Shown: positions 19,796 through 30,775 of the stretch, one piece after another
Layout of the letters: each line of letters begins with the position of its first letter
Numbering within the stretch: position 1 is the stretch's first letter
Source of the DNA: JBBROS01 sp963792675
Lineage (GTDB): Bacteria > Pseudomonadota > Alphaproteobacteria > Acetobacterales > Acetobacteraceae
Direction of reading: 5' to 3'
Length of the DNA: 64,000 nt
Assembly: GCA_963792675.1 (NCBI GenBank)
Contig: CAWBWT010000002.1
Span: 682,001-746,000, forward strand
Translations under genes and position numbers: made by a program
Notes under the pieces: generated by a model
The model's database searches: none
Seen by the model: the letters and a program-made list of their open reading frames with translations, nothing else
Told to the model about the DNA's origin: nothing

Positions 19796-20590
19796 ATGCG
19801 GGTTCTTGACCTATTCAGCGGGATCGGCGGGGCAGCGCTGGGGCTGCATTGGGCCGGCATGCGAACGGTGGCGTTCTGCGAGCAGGACCGGTTCGCGGCG
19901 GCGATCCTGCGCAGGCGCTGGCCCGGAGTGCCGGTCTACGGCGACGTGCGACGGCTTACCGCCGCGCGGTTGCGGCACGACGGCGTCGGCTGGGCCGAGC
20001 TGCTGGTCGGCGGCTTCCCCTGCCAGGACGTCAGCCTGGCCGGCGCCGGAGCCGGGCTTGCGGGCGCGCGGTCGGGGTTGTGGACCGAGATGGAGCGGCT
20101 CGTCGCCGAGTGCCGACCGCGTTGGGTGGTGGTTGAGAACGTTCCTGGCTTGCGAGTGCGGGGCGCGGACCGGGTGTGCGCCGGCCTGGAAGCGATCGGT
20201 TACGCCTGCTGGCCGGTCGTGGTGGGTGCTGTCCATGCCGGGGCGCCGCACCGGCGGCAGCGGGTGTGGATCGTGGCGCGGTCCGTCGCTGCCGACCCCG
20301 CGGGCGCGGGACTGGAAGTGCGGGAGCGTCGCGCAGCGGGGGCGCCGGCGGGCCTGCCCGCTGAACGACGTGGTTGGTGGCAGGCTGAACCCGGCGTTTG
20401 TCGAATGGATGATGGGGTTCCCGGTCGGGTGGACCGGATCCGGTGCCTGGGCAATGCGATCGTGCCGGCGAACGCAGCGATGATCGGCCGGGCGATCACC
20501 GCAGCCGATCGCACCGGGGCGGAGTGGGTGGACCCGCGGCGGCCGATGCCAGGGATCAGGCGGCCTGCCGTGCTTTCAGTCGGTCGCTGA
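19796..20590 (+). pseudogene. solitary DNA (cytosine-5) methyltransferase, two compensating frameshifts
   Basis: This is a C5-MTase that methylates cytosine in duplex DNA. Motif I is DLFSGIGGAALGL (residues 5-17), motif IV is GGFPCQDVS with the catalytic Cys, motif VI is VVENVPG, motif VIII is RRQRVWIVA and motif X is CLGNAIVPANA. Between about 20290 and 20433 the conserved reading, including ARDWKCGSV and LNPAFVEWMMGFPVGW, lies in the next frame. One extra base near 20255-20300 and one missing C near 20433-20435 (Trp-Thr-Arg-Ile-Arg expected) would explain this. The architecture resembles phage-encoded enzymes. No restriction endonuclease is adjacent. Confidence 0.8.
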
Positions 20591-20690
20591 TCAGCTTGCG
20601 CAGCTTCGCGACCTTGGGCGTGATGACGGCGATTGCGGGCGAGATAAGCCATTCACCTGGCGCATGGGTGCTTTTGTCAGGATCGGAGCA

Positions 20691-21071
20691 CTAGGCCCCG
20701 GTGTGCGGATCGGCCTGGACGATGCGCGAGACGGCCTGCATCAGCGTTTCCCAGCCGAACGGCTTCGGCATGTACTCCTGCGTGCCGGGCGGCTGCGGGC
20801 GCCCGCTGACGAGCAGGACCGGGAGGCGCGGCCACCGCGCCCTGGTGTGCTGGGCGAGTTGCAGCCCGTCCATGCGGGGCATGTTGATGTCGGTGATGAC
20901 GAGATCGACCGGGCCCTGACTGTTGAGGTACTCGAGCGCGGCGACGCCATCCGCGGCCTCGTGGACGCGATGCCCGGCGTCGGCCAGCATCCATGCTGTT
21001 GCCTCGCGCACCATGACATCATCGTCGACGAGAAGAATGGTCAGGCTCGGATCCGCGGTTCGGTTCGGCAC
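20691..21071 (-). CDS. single-domain response regulator (canonical receiver)
   Basis: This 126-residue receiver domain has all catalytic residues: the acidic cluster in LLVDDDVMVRE, the phospho-acceptor Asp in ITDINMPRMDG, the switch Ser in LLVSGR, and Lys in MPKPFGW. There is no output domain, so it probably signals by protein contact, as CheY or Spo0F do. No histidine kinase is in the window. It contrasts with the two degenerate receivers at 8929-9822. Confidence 0.9.
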   Translation of the reverse strand: MPNRTADPSLTILLVDDDVMVREATAWMLADAGHRVHEAADGVAALEYLNSQGPVDLVITDINMPRMDGLQLAQHTRARWPRLPVLLVSGRPQPPGTQEYMPKPFGWETLMQAVSRIVQADPHTGA

Positions 21072-21288
21072 AGCTGTCCAGATCAGTTCGGGTCACCGGG
21101 CGGGACGTTACATTGGTTTCGTGAACAGGTCGGTAAAATCGTATCCCGACGGCTGCGGCACTCGGACAGTTCATCGTGAGCCGCCCGGCCGTGACACCGC
21201 TACGACAGCGATATAGCCAGCGTCCATCGATCTAGGTATGATCCCATAACGGCCGCTTGACGGCTGACAGTAGAACAGGGACGTCCGC

Positions 21289-22347
21289 ATGGCCACAGTT
21301 TCGATCCGGGGGGTGCGGAAATCCTTCGGGTCCACCGCCATCCTGCATGGCGTGAGCATCGAGATCGCCGACGGCGAGTTCACCGTGCTGGTCGGTCCAT
21401 CGGGCTGCGGCAAGAGCACGCTGCTGCGGATGCTGGCCGGGCTCGAGGAGATCGACCAAGGCGAGATCGCGATCGGCGGCCGGGTGGTCAACAAGGTGCC
21501 GCCGAAGCAGCGCGACATCGCGATGGTGTTCCAGAATTACGCGCTGTATCCGCATATGACGGTGCGGGACAACATGGCGTTCAGCCTGAAGCTTGCGAAG
21601 GCGCCGCAAGCGGCGATGGACGAGCGGGTGAACCGGGCGGCGGGGATCCTGGGGCTTGGTGCGTTGCTGGACCGCTATCCGCGGCAACTCAGCGGCGGGC
21701 AGCGGCAGCGGGTGGCGATGGGTCGGGCGATCGTGCGCGACCCGCAAGTGTTCCTGTTCGACGAGCCGCTCAGCAACCTCGATGCGAAGCTGCGGGTCGG
21801 CATGCGGGCCGAGCTGAAGGACCTGCACCAGCGGCTCAAGACGACGACGATCTATGTGACGCACGACCAGATCGAGGCCATGACGATGGCCGACAAGATC
21901 GTGGTGATGAATGGCGGCCGGGTGGAGCAGATCGGCAGCCCGCTGGAGCTGTACGACCGGCCGGCCAACCAGTTCGTGGCCGGGTTCATCGGCAGCCCGG
22001 CGATGAACTTCATCCCCGGCCTGGTCGAGGCCGGCGGGTTCCGGGCGGAAGGCGGCTCCTTGTGGCCGCTGCCGGCCAACGGCGCCAACCAGAACGGCCG
22101 CCCGGCGATCTACGGCGTCCGGCCGGAACATCTGCGGCTGCATGATCAGGGCGTGAAGCTGATGGTTCAGGTTGTGGAGCCGACCGGGTCGGAGACGCAG
22201 GTGCATGGCCGGCTCGGGCCGCTGCCGGTGATGGGCGCGTTCCGCGAGCGCGTGGCTGCAGCACCCGGTGAGCCGATCTCGGTCACCGCCGACCCGGCGC
22301 TGGTGCATCTGTTCGACGGTGAAACCGGCCAGCGCCTGGTCGCCTGA
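21289..22347 (+). CDS. ABC transporter ATP-binding protein, UgpC/MalK type
   Basis: The 352-residue ATPase powers import of a sugar, polyol or glycerol-phosphate type solute. Walker A is GPSGCGKST (residues 36-44), the signature is LSGGQ (134-138), Walker B is FLFDEP (155-160), and the H-loop is YVTHDQ. The C-terminal 110 residues form the TOBE/regulatory domain. It is followed after 35 bases by the binding protein gene. The cognate permeases are about 8.4 kb away, at 32120-34007. Confidence 0.93.
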   Translation: MATVSIRGVRKSFGSTAILHGVSIEIADGEFTVLVGPSGCGKSTLLRMLAGLEEIDQGEIAIGGRVVNKVPPKQRDIAMVFQNYALYPHMTVRDNMAFSLKLAKAPQAAMDERVNRAAGILGLGALLDRYPRQLSGGQRQRVAMGRAIVRDPQVFLFDEPLSNLDAKLRVGMRAELKDLHQRLKTTTIYVTHDQIEAMTMADKIVVMNGGRVEQIGSPLELYDRPANQFVAGFIGSPAMNFIPGLVEAGGFRAEGGSLWPLPANGANQNGRPAIYGVRPEHLRLHDQGVKLMVQVVEPTGSETQVHGRLGPLPVMGAFRERVAAAPGEPISVTADPALVHLFDGETGQRLVA

Positions 22348-22382
22348 ACGCACTCGACTAATCCAAGGGGGAAACACGAACA

Positions 22383-23714
22383 ATGCTTGATTTGAACCGT
22401 CGCCAGCTCGGACTGGGAGTGGGGGCGGCCGCCGCGTCCGGGCTGATCGGAACCGGGGCGCGGGCGGCGATCCCGATGGCCGATGTGGCGGCGCCGAACC
22501 TGCCCATCGAGAAGGGGGCCGCGCTGCGCGTGCTGCGCCCGGCCAAGTTCGTCGACCCGGACGAGCGGATCTGGAACGAGAACACCAAGAAGTTCACCGA
22601 GATGACCGGGTGCACCGTGAAGGTGGACTACTCCGGCTGGGAGGACCTGCGGCCGCAGACGGCGGTGACGGCCAACACGGGGGCCGGGCCGGACGTCGTG
22701 GTGGGCTGGACCGACGACCCGCACCTTTATTCGGACAAGCTGCTCGACCTCACCGACATCGCCGACTACCTCGGCAAGAAGTACGGCGGCTGGTATCCGC
22801 TGGCCGAGCGGTACGGCAAGAAGTACAAGACCAACGAATGGATCGCGATCCCGATGGGCGCCAGCGGCGGCCCGGCGGTGTACCGGATCAGCTGGCTGAA
22901 GGAGGTCGGGTTCGACGAGTTCCCGAAGACGACCGACGGCCTGCTCGACATGTGCCGCAAGCTGCAGAAGTCGGGTCATCCGGCCGGCTTCGCGCTGGGC
23001 CATGCGGTGGGCGACGCGAATGCGTTCTGCTACTGGCTGATGTGGGCGTTCGGCGGCAACCTGATCGACGAGAACGGGAAGGTGGTCGTCAACTCGAAGG
23101 AGACGATCGAGGCGCTGAAATATGTCAAGGCGCTGTATCCGACCTTGATTCCCGGGACGAACTCCTGGCTCGACCCGAGCAACAACAAGGCCATGCTGTC
23201 CGGTGAGCTCGCGGCGACGCAGAACGGCGTGTCGCTCTACTTCTCGGCGCGCAACAGCAAGGACGAGTTGCTGCAGAAGATTGCCGCCGACATGAACCAT
23301 GCCCGGATGCCGATCGGGCCGTCGGGCAAGAGCGCGGAGTCGGCCAACGCGATCAATGCGATGATCTTTAAGCACACCAAGGCGCCGAATGCGGCCAAGG
23401 CGTACCTGACCTACATGATGGAGGCGCCGCAATACGACCACTGGCTGACGGACAGCTTCGGCTATTGGGGCCAGCCGTTGAAAGCCTATGAAAGCAGCGC
23501 GGTGTGGACCAATGACCCGAAGGTCGCGGTCTATAAGGACACCATGGCCGACAGCCGCTGGCTGGCCTATCCGGGCGCGATCACCGAAGCGTCCGGCGCG
23601 GTGGTGGCGGATTACGTGGTGGTGGACATGGTTGCCGCGGCGGCCACCGGCGCCAGCACGCCGGAGGAGGCGGCCAAGGAGGCCGAACGGCGGGCGAAAC
23701 GCTACTACCGCTAG
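22383..23714 (+). CDS. ABC transporter extracellular solute-binding protein (family 1, Tat signal)
   Basis: The 443-residue protein begins with a twin-arginine type signal (NRRQLGLGVGAAAA, residues 5-18), then a type 1 periplasmic-binding fold. Typical stretches are AVTANTGAGPDVVVGW near 100 and ANAINAMIFKHTKAPNAAKA near 320. It delivers the solute to the permeases. An AAGGGGG run in the 35-base gap may serve as ribosome-binding site. Its stop shares the palindrome CTAG with the stop of ligD on the other strand. The ligand cannot be read from sequence. Confidence 0.9.
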   Translation: MLDLNRRQLGLGVGAAAASGLIGTGARAAIPMADVAAPNLPIEKGAALRVLRPAKFVDPDERIWNENTKKFTEMTGCTVKVDYSGWEDLRPQTAVTANTGAGPDVVVGWTDDPHLYSDKLLDLTDIADYLGKKYGGWYPLAERYGKKYKTNEWIAIPMGASGGPAVYRISWLKEVGFDEFPKTTDGLLDMCRKLQKSGHPAGFALGHAVGDANAFCYWLMWAFGGNLIDENGKVVVNSKETIEALKYVKALYPTLIPGTNSWLDPSNNKAMLSGELAATQNGVSLYFSARNSKDELLQKIAADMNHARMPIGPSGKSAESANAINAMIFKHTKAPNAAKAYLTYMMEAPQYDHWLTDSFGYWGQPLKAYESSAVWTNDPKVAVYKDTMADSRWLAYPGAITEASGAVVADYVVVDMVAAAATGASTPEEAAKEAERRAKRYYR

Positions 23715-26168
23715 GAGCTTGCGGGGAGCGGCTTGGCGGCCTCCGTCCAGCCCTCCCACGGGTCTTTCTTCTTCAGCAGCGCGGGTGCGGTACGGATCGT
23801 GTAGGCGGCCGGATTGAGCTTGGCGGTGACTTGCGTCCAGGCGACCGGAAGCGAAACCGGCGCGCCGGGGCGGGCGCGGGGGGACCAGGCAGCAACGGCG
23901 GTGCTGGTGCGGTCGTTGCGCAGGTAGTCGAGGAAGATCTTGCCGGTGCGGGCCTTCTTGGCCATCACCGGCACGTAGGCGAGCGGCTCGTCGGTGGACA
24001 TCCGTTCGCACAGTGCCTTGGCGAACGCCTTGGCTTCGGGCCATTCGGCGCGGGGGACGAGCGGCACGACGACGTGCAGCCCCTTGCCGCCGGTCGTCTT
24101 GCAGAACCCGGTCAGCCCATACCCGGCCAGGCGGTCGCGAACGGTTTTGGCCGCCTCGACCACCCGGGCGAACGGCACGTCCGGCGCCGGGTCGAGGTCG
24201 AATACCAAGCGGTCGGGCCGTTCGATGTCCTCGACCGGAGCGCCCCAGGGATGCAGTTCGAGGGCGGCAATCTGCGCCAGCGCGGCCAGGCCGGCGGCCG
24301 TGTCGATCATGAGGTAGGGCTGCTTCTCGGTGCGGACCTTGACCTGGTGGATGAGTGCCGATTGACCGCGCATGGCGTGACGCTGGAAGAAGTGCTCGCC
24401 ATCGATCCCGTCCGGCGCTCGCATGATCGAAATTGCGCGGCCCTCTATATAAGACAACAGGCGCGGGGCAATGGCGGCATAGTAGTCCGCGAGGTCCTGC
24501 TTGGTAATGCCGTCGGCCGGCCATAGCAGCTTGTTCGGGTGGGTCAGGCCCGGCACCCTGGCCTGCACGATGATCGGGGAAGCAGGGGCCCGCTTGGGTG
24601 CGGGTAGGGTGGCGGGAGGCGCGGGCGCCGTGACCTCATCGGCCGGCTTGTCCTCGCGGAGGCCCTTGTAGCTGCCTTGGCGGATCTTGCCGTCGCCGGT
24701 GAAACCCTCGGTACTCCACCTCGGCGACCAGCACCGGTCTGGTCCATCCTTCCGCGTCCTTCGGGGCCGTGCTGAACGGGCTTTTGGTTGCCGCCTCGGC
24801 CTTCAAGGCGCGCCCCAAGGTGTCCGCCGCGGCCCCACCGATGCCGGAGCCGACCCGGCCGAGATAAACGAGTTGTCCATCCCGTTGGGCGCCGACCAGG
24901 AGCACCAGGCGGCCTTGTGCGCCCTGGCTCCAGCCGCCGATGACGAACTCGTCGCGGCCGCGGCACTTGGTCTTGAGCCAAGCCGGGCCGCGGCCGGAGG
25001 TGTAGGGGGCGCCGGCCTTCTTCGACACGATTCCTTCCAGGCCGAGCTGGCAGGCGGACTGCAGCACGGCGCTGCCCGCGGCCGCGAAATGCTCGAGGTA
25101 GCGGACCCCGGCCGGCGCCGGGTCGAGCAGGATGGCGAGCGCCTGCTTGCGTTCGGCGAGCGGCAACGGGCGTAGATCCTGCTCACCCCTGAGCAGGAGG
25201 TCGAAGGCGTAGAAGACCAGGGCGCCGGTGGCGCCTCGCTCGATTGCGGCTTGCAGGGCGGCGAAGTCGGGGCGGTCCTCGCTGTCGAGGGCGCACAACT
25301 CGCCATCCACGATGCAATCGGGCAAGCGCGCCAGGCTGCGGGCGGCGCCGCGGAACCGGTCGGTCCAGTCGAGGCCGCTGCGCGTGAGCAGGCGGGCGGC
25401 ACCGCCGGCGACATGCGCCTGCATGCGATAGCCATCGAGCTTCAGCTCGTGCAGCCAGTCCGGTCCGGAGGGCGCGCGGTCCACCGGGGTGCAAAGCTGG
25501 GGCGGGATGAAGTCGACGCCGGCTTTGGCCGAAATTTTGCCGCGGCGGGCGGCGCCGCCGCGGGCCGGGACGGGTCTAGCCTTGACCACCTCGAGCCCGG
25601 CCGTGACCTGGTCGACCGTGCGTCCGGTGGTGATGCTGGTGTCGGCTTCCAGCAAGGCGGCGCCGGTGCCGGGCCGGGCATCGGCGTCCTTCTCCTTGAT
25701 CAGCAGCCAGTTCGGGTGCTTGTCGCCTGGCCGCGGCTTCATCCGGATCAGCACCCATGCGCCGGTCATGCGATGCGCGTCGACGCGGAATTTCAGCTCG
25801 CCGCGGGCAAGGTCGGCGGCCGGGTCGCTGTCCGGCAGCAGCGGCGCCCAAGTACCCTGGTCCCATAGGATCACGGTGCCAGCGCCGTAATTGCCCTTGC
25901 CGATCACCCCTTCGAAGTTGGCGTAATCGACCGGATGGTCCTCGGTTTCGACCGCGAGCCGCCTTTCCTTGGGGTCGAGGCTTGGACCGCGCGTGACGGC
26001 CCAGGATTTGAGGACGCCGCCCAGCTCGAGCCTGAGATCGTAGTGCAGGCGGGTGGCGTCGTGCTTCTGGACGACAAACAGGTGGGTGTCGGCCGCGTGC
26101 GCGGCGCCTTCGGGTTCGGTCGTGCGCTTGAAGTCGCGTTTTTGGCGGTAGGTTCGCAGAGCGTCCAT
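23711..26168 (-). pseudogene. ligD: multifunctional ATP-dependent DNA ligase LigD (PE-LIG-POL), one frameshift
   Basis: LigD carries out non-homologous end joining together with Ku. The order is phosphoesterase (His42, Asp44 and His78 in HYDLRLE and TEDHP), ligase (nucleotidyl Lys243 in KLDGYR; later GIVSKKAGAPYTSGRG and WLKTKC), then primase-polymerase (LVFDLDPAPD, TGGKGLHVVVPL, FLDYLRNDR). At 24712-24714 one extra A on the plus strand shifts the frame. Removing it restores EYRGFTGDGKIRQGSYKG and one protein of about 818 residues, the normal length. It is therefore likely a sequence error rather than a dead gene. No ku gene lies beside it. Confidence 0.9.
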
Positions 26169-26289
26169 CGGCCGGCCTCTTGGGAATGGGATGCCGTCTC
26201 GGCATCGTGGGTCATTTCGAACTGGATCGGGCTTGCACGCCGAGACGGATACCGCCATATCGCCTCCATATTGGAGTCGGATTGGAGCT

Positions 26290-26520
26290 ATGGCGGTTAC
26301 ATTGTCGATCAAGAACGCGCCCGATCCTATCGTCGAACGCTTGAAGGAGCGTGCCATCCGCAACCATCGCTCATTGCAGGGCGAGCTGATGGCGATCATC
26401 GAACGCGCGGCCGAAGAAACACCGGTCCGGCGCTCGGTTGCCGAAACGTATGCGTCGGTGAGAGCGCTCGGGTTCCGGATGCCCGCCGAGTTCGACCGCG
26501 ATGGTGCGCGAGGATCGTGA
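26290..26520 (+). CDS. ribbon-helix-helix antitoxin, FitA/VapB type
   Basis: The 76-residue protein starts MAVTLSIKNAPDPIVERL. It has the short N-terminal beta strand followed by helix-helix (RAIRNHRSLQGELMAIIE) of the Arc/FitA family. It should bind the operator and neutralise the PIN toxin encoded next. The stop overlaps the GTG start of the toxin gene by four bases. GGAG at 26284-26287 precedes the ATG closely. It is divergent from ligD, 121 bases away. Confidence 0.85.
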   Translation: MAVTLSIKNAPDPIVERLKERAIRNHRSLQGELMAIIERAAEETPVRRSVAETYASVRALGFRMPAEFDRDGARGS

Positions 26521-26891
26521 CCGTTAAGGTCATCGACGCATCGGCATTCGCGGCGCTGCTGTTCGGGGAGCCAGATGCCGAGACGGTGTTGCAGGCCGTT
26601 GGAACCGACCGGCTCGCGGCGCCTACCTTGCTCGAATACGAATTGGCCAATGTGTGCTGGAAGGTGCTGCGGCGGCGGCCGGAGCAGCGGGAGGCGATCC
26701 TGGCCACCTATGCGGCACGGCACTTGTTCGCGGTCGATGAGCACCCGGTCAACACCGACGAGGTGGTGCCGCTTGCGGAGGCGACCGGGCTAACGGCGTA
26801 CGACGCCAGCTATCTGTGGCTGTCGCGCCATTTGCGGGTCCCGCTTGTGTCGTTGGATCGGCAACTCATCCGGGTTGCCGCCACCGGCTAA
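26517..26891 (+). CDS. PIN-domain ribonuclease toxin, VapC type
   Basis: The 124-residue protein starts at a GTG overlapping the antitoxin stop. The PIN acidic residues are visible: Asp7 (VIDAS), Glu42 (YELANV), Asp96 (AYDASYL) and Asp114 (SLDRQL). VapC enzymes cut tRNA or rRNA in a metal-dependent way. Length and motif spacing are those of the family. The ATG-less start is supported by exact coupling to the antitoxin. Confidence 0.9.
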   Translation: MTVKVIDASAFAALLFGEPDAETVLQAVGTDRLAAPTLLEYELANVCWKVLRRRPEQREAILATYAARHLFAVDEHPVNTDEVVPLAEATGLTAYDASYLWLSRHLRVPLVSLDRQLIRVAATG

Positions 26892-26931
26892 GGTTGCTTG
26901 CGCCACTTGGGCGCCTCCCGCATGGTCGAGC

Positions 26932-27620
26932 ATGGCTTCACCTCCGCTGCGCCTGCTCTGCACGCTTGCCTTGTCCGGGGTCGTCGCCGAACTCGCGCCG
27001 GTGTTCGAGGCCCGGCACCGCGTGCGGGTCGAGGCGACGTTTCTGCCGACCGCGGTGCTCATGCCGCGGCTTCGTAGCGGCGAGGCGGCCGATGCGGCCA
27101 TCCTGACCGCCGACGGAATGGCGGCACTGGTGGCCGAGGGCCGGGTGCGCACAGACAGCAGCCTCGATCTGGCCCGCTCGTTTGTCGGCGTCGCGGTGCG
27201 GCAGGGCGCACCGACAGCCTGACATCTCCACCCCGGACGCATTCGTGGCCGCGTTGCTGGGAGCCGGCTCGGTCGGCCTGTCGCGGCAGGGGGCAAGCGG
27301 GCTGTTCCTTGCGGCGCTGTTCTCGCGGCTCGGCATCGCCGACGCCATCGCGGCAAAGGCGACGGTGATCGAAACCGGTTACACCGCGGAATTGGCGGCG
27401 AGCGGCGCAGGTGGAACTCGCCTTGCAGCAGGTCAGCGAGCTGATGGTGGTGCCGGGCGTCGAGATCGTCGGCCGGATCCCGGCCGCGTTCGGCGGTGAC
27501 AGCGTGTTCACGGGCGGCGTGCTCGCCGGCGCCGATCCGGCCGCGCAGGCCGACGCCTTTCTGCAGGCGATCGCGTCGGCGCGCGAGCTGATCGCGGCAA
27601 AGGGGTTGGAGCCGGTCTGA
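26932..27620 (+). pseudogene. ModA-like periplasmic substrate-binding protein, two frameshifts
   Basis: Three successive frames form one protein of about 228 residues resembling the molybdate-binding-like family: LRLLCTLALSGVVAELAPVF at the start, LRSGEAADAAILTADG near 60, SVGLSRQGASGLFLAALF in the middle, and ELALQQVSELMVVPGVEIVG near the end. One extra A near 27214 and one extra G near 27405 explain the frame changes. No modB or modC is adjacent, and the N terminus lacks a clear cleavable signal. Orphan proteins of this type are common; a role in molybdate transport is not shown. Confidence 0.7.
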
Positions 27621-27629
27621 CTCCCCGGT

Positions 27630-30600
27630 TCAGGCCCGGCTCGGCGCCGTCTCCGGCTCCCCGCTGTTGAGCGCGCCCGCCAGCCGCGGCATCTGCTTCT
27701 TCTTGGCGGGCACCAGCCAGGTCTGCAGCTTGTCGAGGTAGAGGTAAATCACCGGTGTCGTGTAAAGCGTCAGAACCTGGCTGAGCGCCAAGCCGCCGAC
27801 CATCGCGAAGCCGAGCGGCTTGCGCAGCTCCGACCCGGCGCCTCCTTCCAGCATCAGCGGCAGGCCGGACAGCAGCGCAGCCATCGTGGTCATCAGGATC
27901 GGCCGGAACCGCAGCAGGCAGGCGCGGCGGATGGCGTCCAACGGCGCCACCCCCTCGTTGCGCTCGAGGTGGATCGCGACGTCGACCAGCATGATGCCGT
28001 TCTTCTTCACGATGCCGATCAGCAGGATGATGCCGACGATGCCGATCACCGTCAGGTCGTAGCCGAACGCCAACAGCATGAGCAGCGCGCCGACGCCGGC
28101 CGAGGGCAGCGTGGACAGGATCGTCAGCGGCAGGATGTAGCTCTCGTACAGGATGCCGAGGATGATGTAGACGGCCACCAGCGCGGCGGCGATGAGCGCC
28201 GGCTGGCTGCTGAGCGAGGCCTGGAAGGCTTGCGCGGTGCCTTGGAACTGGCCTTGCACGGTGGCGGGCACGCCCGAGCTCGGCTTGCGCCGCCTGGATC
28301 GCGGTCACGCTGTCGCCCAGCGAGGAGCCGGCTTTGAGGTTGTAGGAGATCGTCACCGCCGGGAACTGGCTCTGGTGGTTGACGACCAGCGGCTGCACCG
28401 GCGCCGTGTCGATACGGACGAAGGTGCTCAGCGGTACCGGCTGGCCGCTGCCGGAGCGGACATAGAGCTGCTGCAGCGTGTTGAGGTCGCCCTGCTGGTT
28501 CGGCGTGACCTCGAGGATGACGTAATAGGCCTTGAGGTCGGTGAAGTACTGCGCGACCTGGCGCTGGCCGAAGGCGTCGTTCAGGGTCGCGTCGATCGTG
28601 CCCGGCTGGATGCCGTAGCGGGCGGCGGCGTCCTTGTCGTAGGTGAGCGTGGCGGTCAGGCCGGCGCCGGCCGCGTCTGAGGTGACGTCGGCGAGCTGCG
28701 GCAAGGTCTTGAGCTTGTCGAGGATCTTCGGCGCCCACTGGTTCAGCTCGGCCGCATTGGGGTCCGACAGGGTGTACTGGTACTCGGTGCGCGACAGACG
28801 GCCGCCGACGCGCACGTCCTGCGCCGGCTGCATGAAGAAGCGGATGCCTTGCACGTCCTGCATGCGCTTGTTGATGCGGGCGATGATCCCGCGGGCGTCC
28901 ACGTCACGCTCGCTCCAGGGTTTCAGCGAGATGTAGATGCGGCCGTTATTGGCGGTCTGGCCGCCGCTGCCGGCGCCGATCGAACTGGTGACGCCGGCGA
29001 CGGCCGGGTCCTCGCCGACGATCTGGTTCACCCGCTTCTGGAGGATGGTCATCTGCTCGAAGCTGACGTCCTGCGCCGCATCGGTGATGCCGATGATGAT
29101 GCCGGTGTCCTGGCTGGGGAAGAACCCTTTAGGGATCAGCGTGTAAAGCACGCCGGTGAGAACGAGGGTGGCGAAGAACACCATCAGGGTGACGAAGCGG
29201 AAGCGGAGCGCCACGTCGAGGGTGCGTTCGTAGAAGCCCAGGATGGCATCGAAGATGTTTTCCACGAACTTGTAGAAGCGGCCGTGCTCCTTCTTCTCCG
29301 CCGTCAGAAAGCGCGACGCCATCATCGGCGTGAGCGTGAGCGACGCCAGGCACGAGACGGCGATGGTGATGGAGACCGTGACCGCGAACTCGCGGAACAG
29401 CCGGCCGATGATGCCGCCCATCAGCAGCAACGGGATGAACACCGCGACCAAGCTGATGCTGATGCTGAGGATGGTGAAGCCGATCTCGCCGGCGCCCTTG
29501 ATCGCCGCTTGCATCGGCGTTTCGCCTTCTTCGACGTGGCGGACGATGTTCTCCAGCATGACGATGGCGTCGTCGACAACGAAGCCGACGGCGATCGTGA
29601 GTCCCATCAAGCTCAAATTGTCGAGGCTGAAGCCGCAAACGAACATCACGCCCAGCGTGCCGAGCAGCGCCACGGGGATGGTGACGCTGGGGATGATGGT
29701 CGCCCAGGCGTTGCGGAGGAACACGAAGATCACCGAGACGACCAGGCAGATCGACATCGCGAGGGTGAACTGGACGTCGCTGACGGAGGCGCGGATCGTT
29801 TGCGTACGGTCGCTGACGACGTCCACCTTGATGTCGGGCGGGATGTTCTTGAGCAGCGCCGGCAGCTTGGCCTGCACGGCGTTGACGGTCTCGATGACGT
29901 TGGCGCCGGGCTGCTTGAACACCAGCAGCAGGACCGCGGGCTTGTTGTCCTGCCAGGCGGTCAGTTCGCGGTTCTGCGGGCCGGAGACTGCGTTGCCGAT
30001 GTCACGGACCCGCACGGCGCCGCCGTCGCGATAGTTGATGATGGTGTCGTTGTACTCCTGCGCGGTCATGCGCTGGTCGTTGGAGTAGACGGTGTAGGAT
30101 TGGTGCTTGCCGTCGATGGTGCCCTTCGGCGCGTTGGCGGTCGAGTTGGCGAGCACCGTGCGCACGTCCTCAAGCGTCAGGCCGAGGCCGGCGAGCTTGG
30201 CCGGGTCGACTTGGACGCGGATGGCGGGGGTCTGCTGGCCGCCGACCAGGACCTGGGACACGCCGGAGACCTGGCTCAACTGCTGCGCGACGATGTTCTC
30301 GGCGGCCTGGTCGACGTCGGTGAGCGGCATCGAGTTCGGAGCGTGCGGCCAGGATCAGGATGGGGGCGTCGGCCGGGTTGGTTTTGCGCAGCGTCGGCGG
30401 GTTGGGGATGTCCTTCGGCAACTGACCGCCGGCGGCGTTGATGGCTTCCAGAACGTCGGTTGCCGCGCCGTCGATGTTGCGGCTCAGGTCGAACTGCAAC
30501 GTGATCTGGCTGTTGCCGAGCACGTTGACCGAGGTCATCTGCGCGAGGCCGGGGATCTGGCCGAACTGCGTCTCGAGCGGGGTCGCCACGGCGGTCGCCA

Positions 30601-30775
30601 TCGTCGCCGGGCTGGCGCCGGGGTATTGGCCGGTAACGCTGATGGTGGGGAACTCAACCGCCGGCAACGGCGCGACCGGCAGGAACGGGTAAGCGGCGAT
30701 GCCGGCCAGCACGATCGCCGCGATCATCAGCGAGGTGGCGATCGGCTTGCTGATGAACGGGCGAGACAGGTTCAT
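27630..30775 (-). pseudogene. RND multidrug efflux transporter, MdtB/MdtC-AcrB type, two frameshifts
   Basis: The protein is an inner-membrane proton-driven pump of about 1,047 residues. The N terminus is MNLSRPFISKPIATSLM. TM4 carries VGFVVDDAIVMLENIVRH with the proton-relay Asp pair, and the C-terminal half contains GIVKKNGIMLVD. The frame changes near 30337 (one extra C on the plus strand; SNSMPLTDVDQ expected) and near 28273-28275 (one extra C; ELGVPATVQGQ expected). Both fit single-base errors. The gene overlaps the adaptor gene by four bases, as in mdtABC operons. No outer-membrane channel gene follows. Confidence 0.9.

Noticed and set aside
20558..20690. Short minus-strand frame reading APGEWLISPAIAVITPKV and ending in KARQAA
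   Set aside because: It looks protein-like but has no start codon after the upstream stop and partly overlaps the methyltransferase; it may be a remnant but cannot be supported as a gene.
28849..30441. Long plus-strand frame opposite the RND pump
   Set aside because: It is Asp/Arg/His-rich and lacks any fold pattern, as expected for the antisense frame of a GC-rich gene; the minus strand encodes a well-known transporter.
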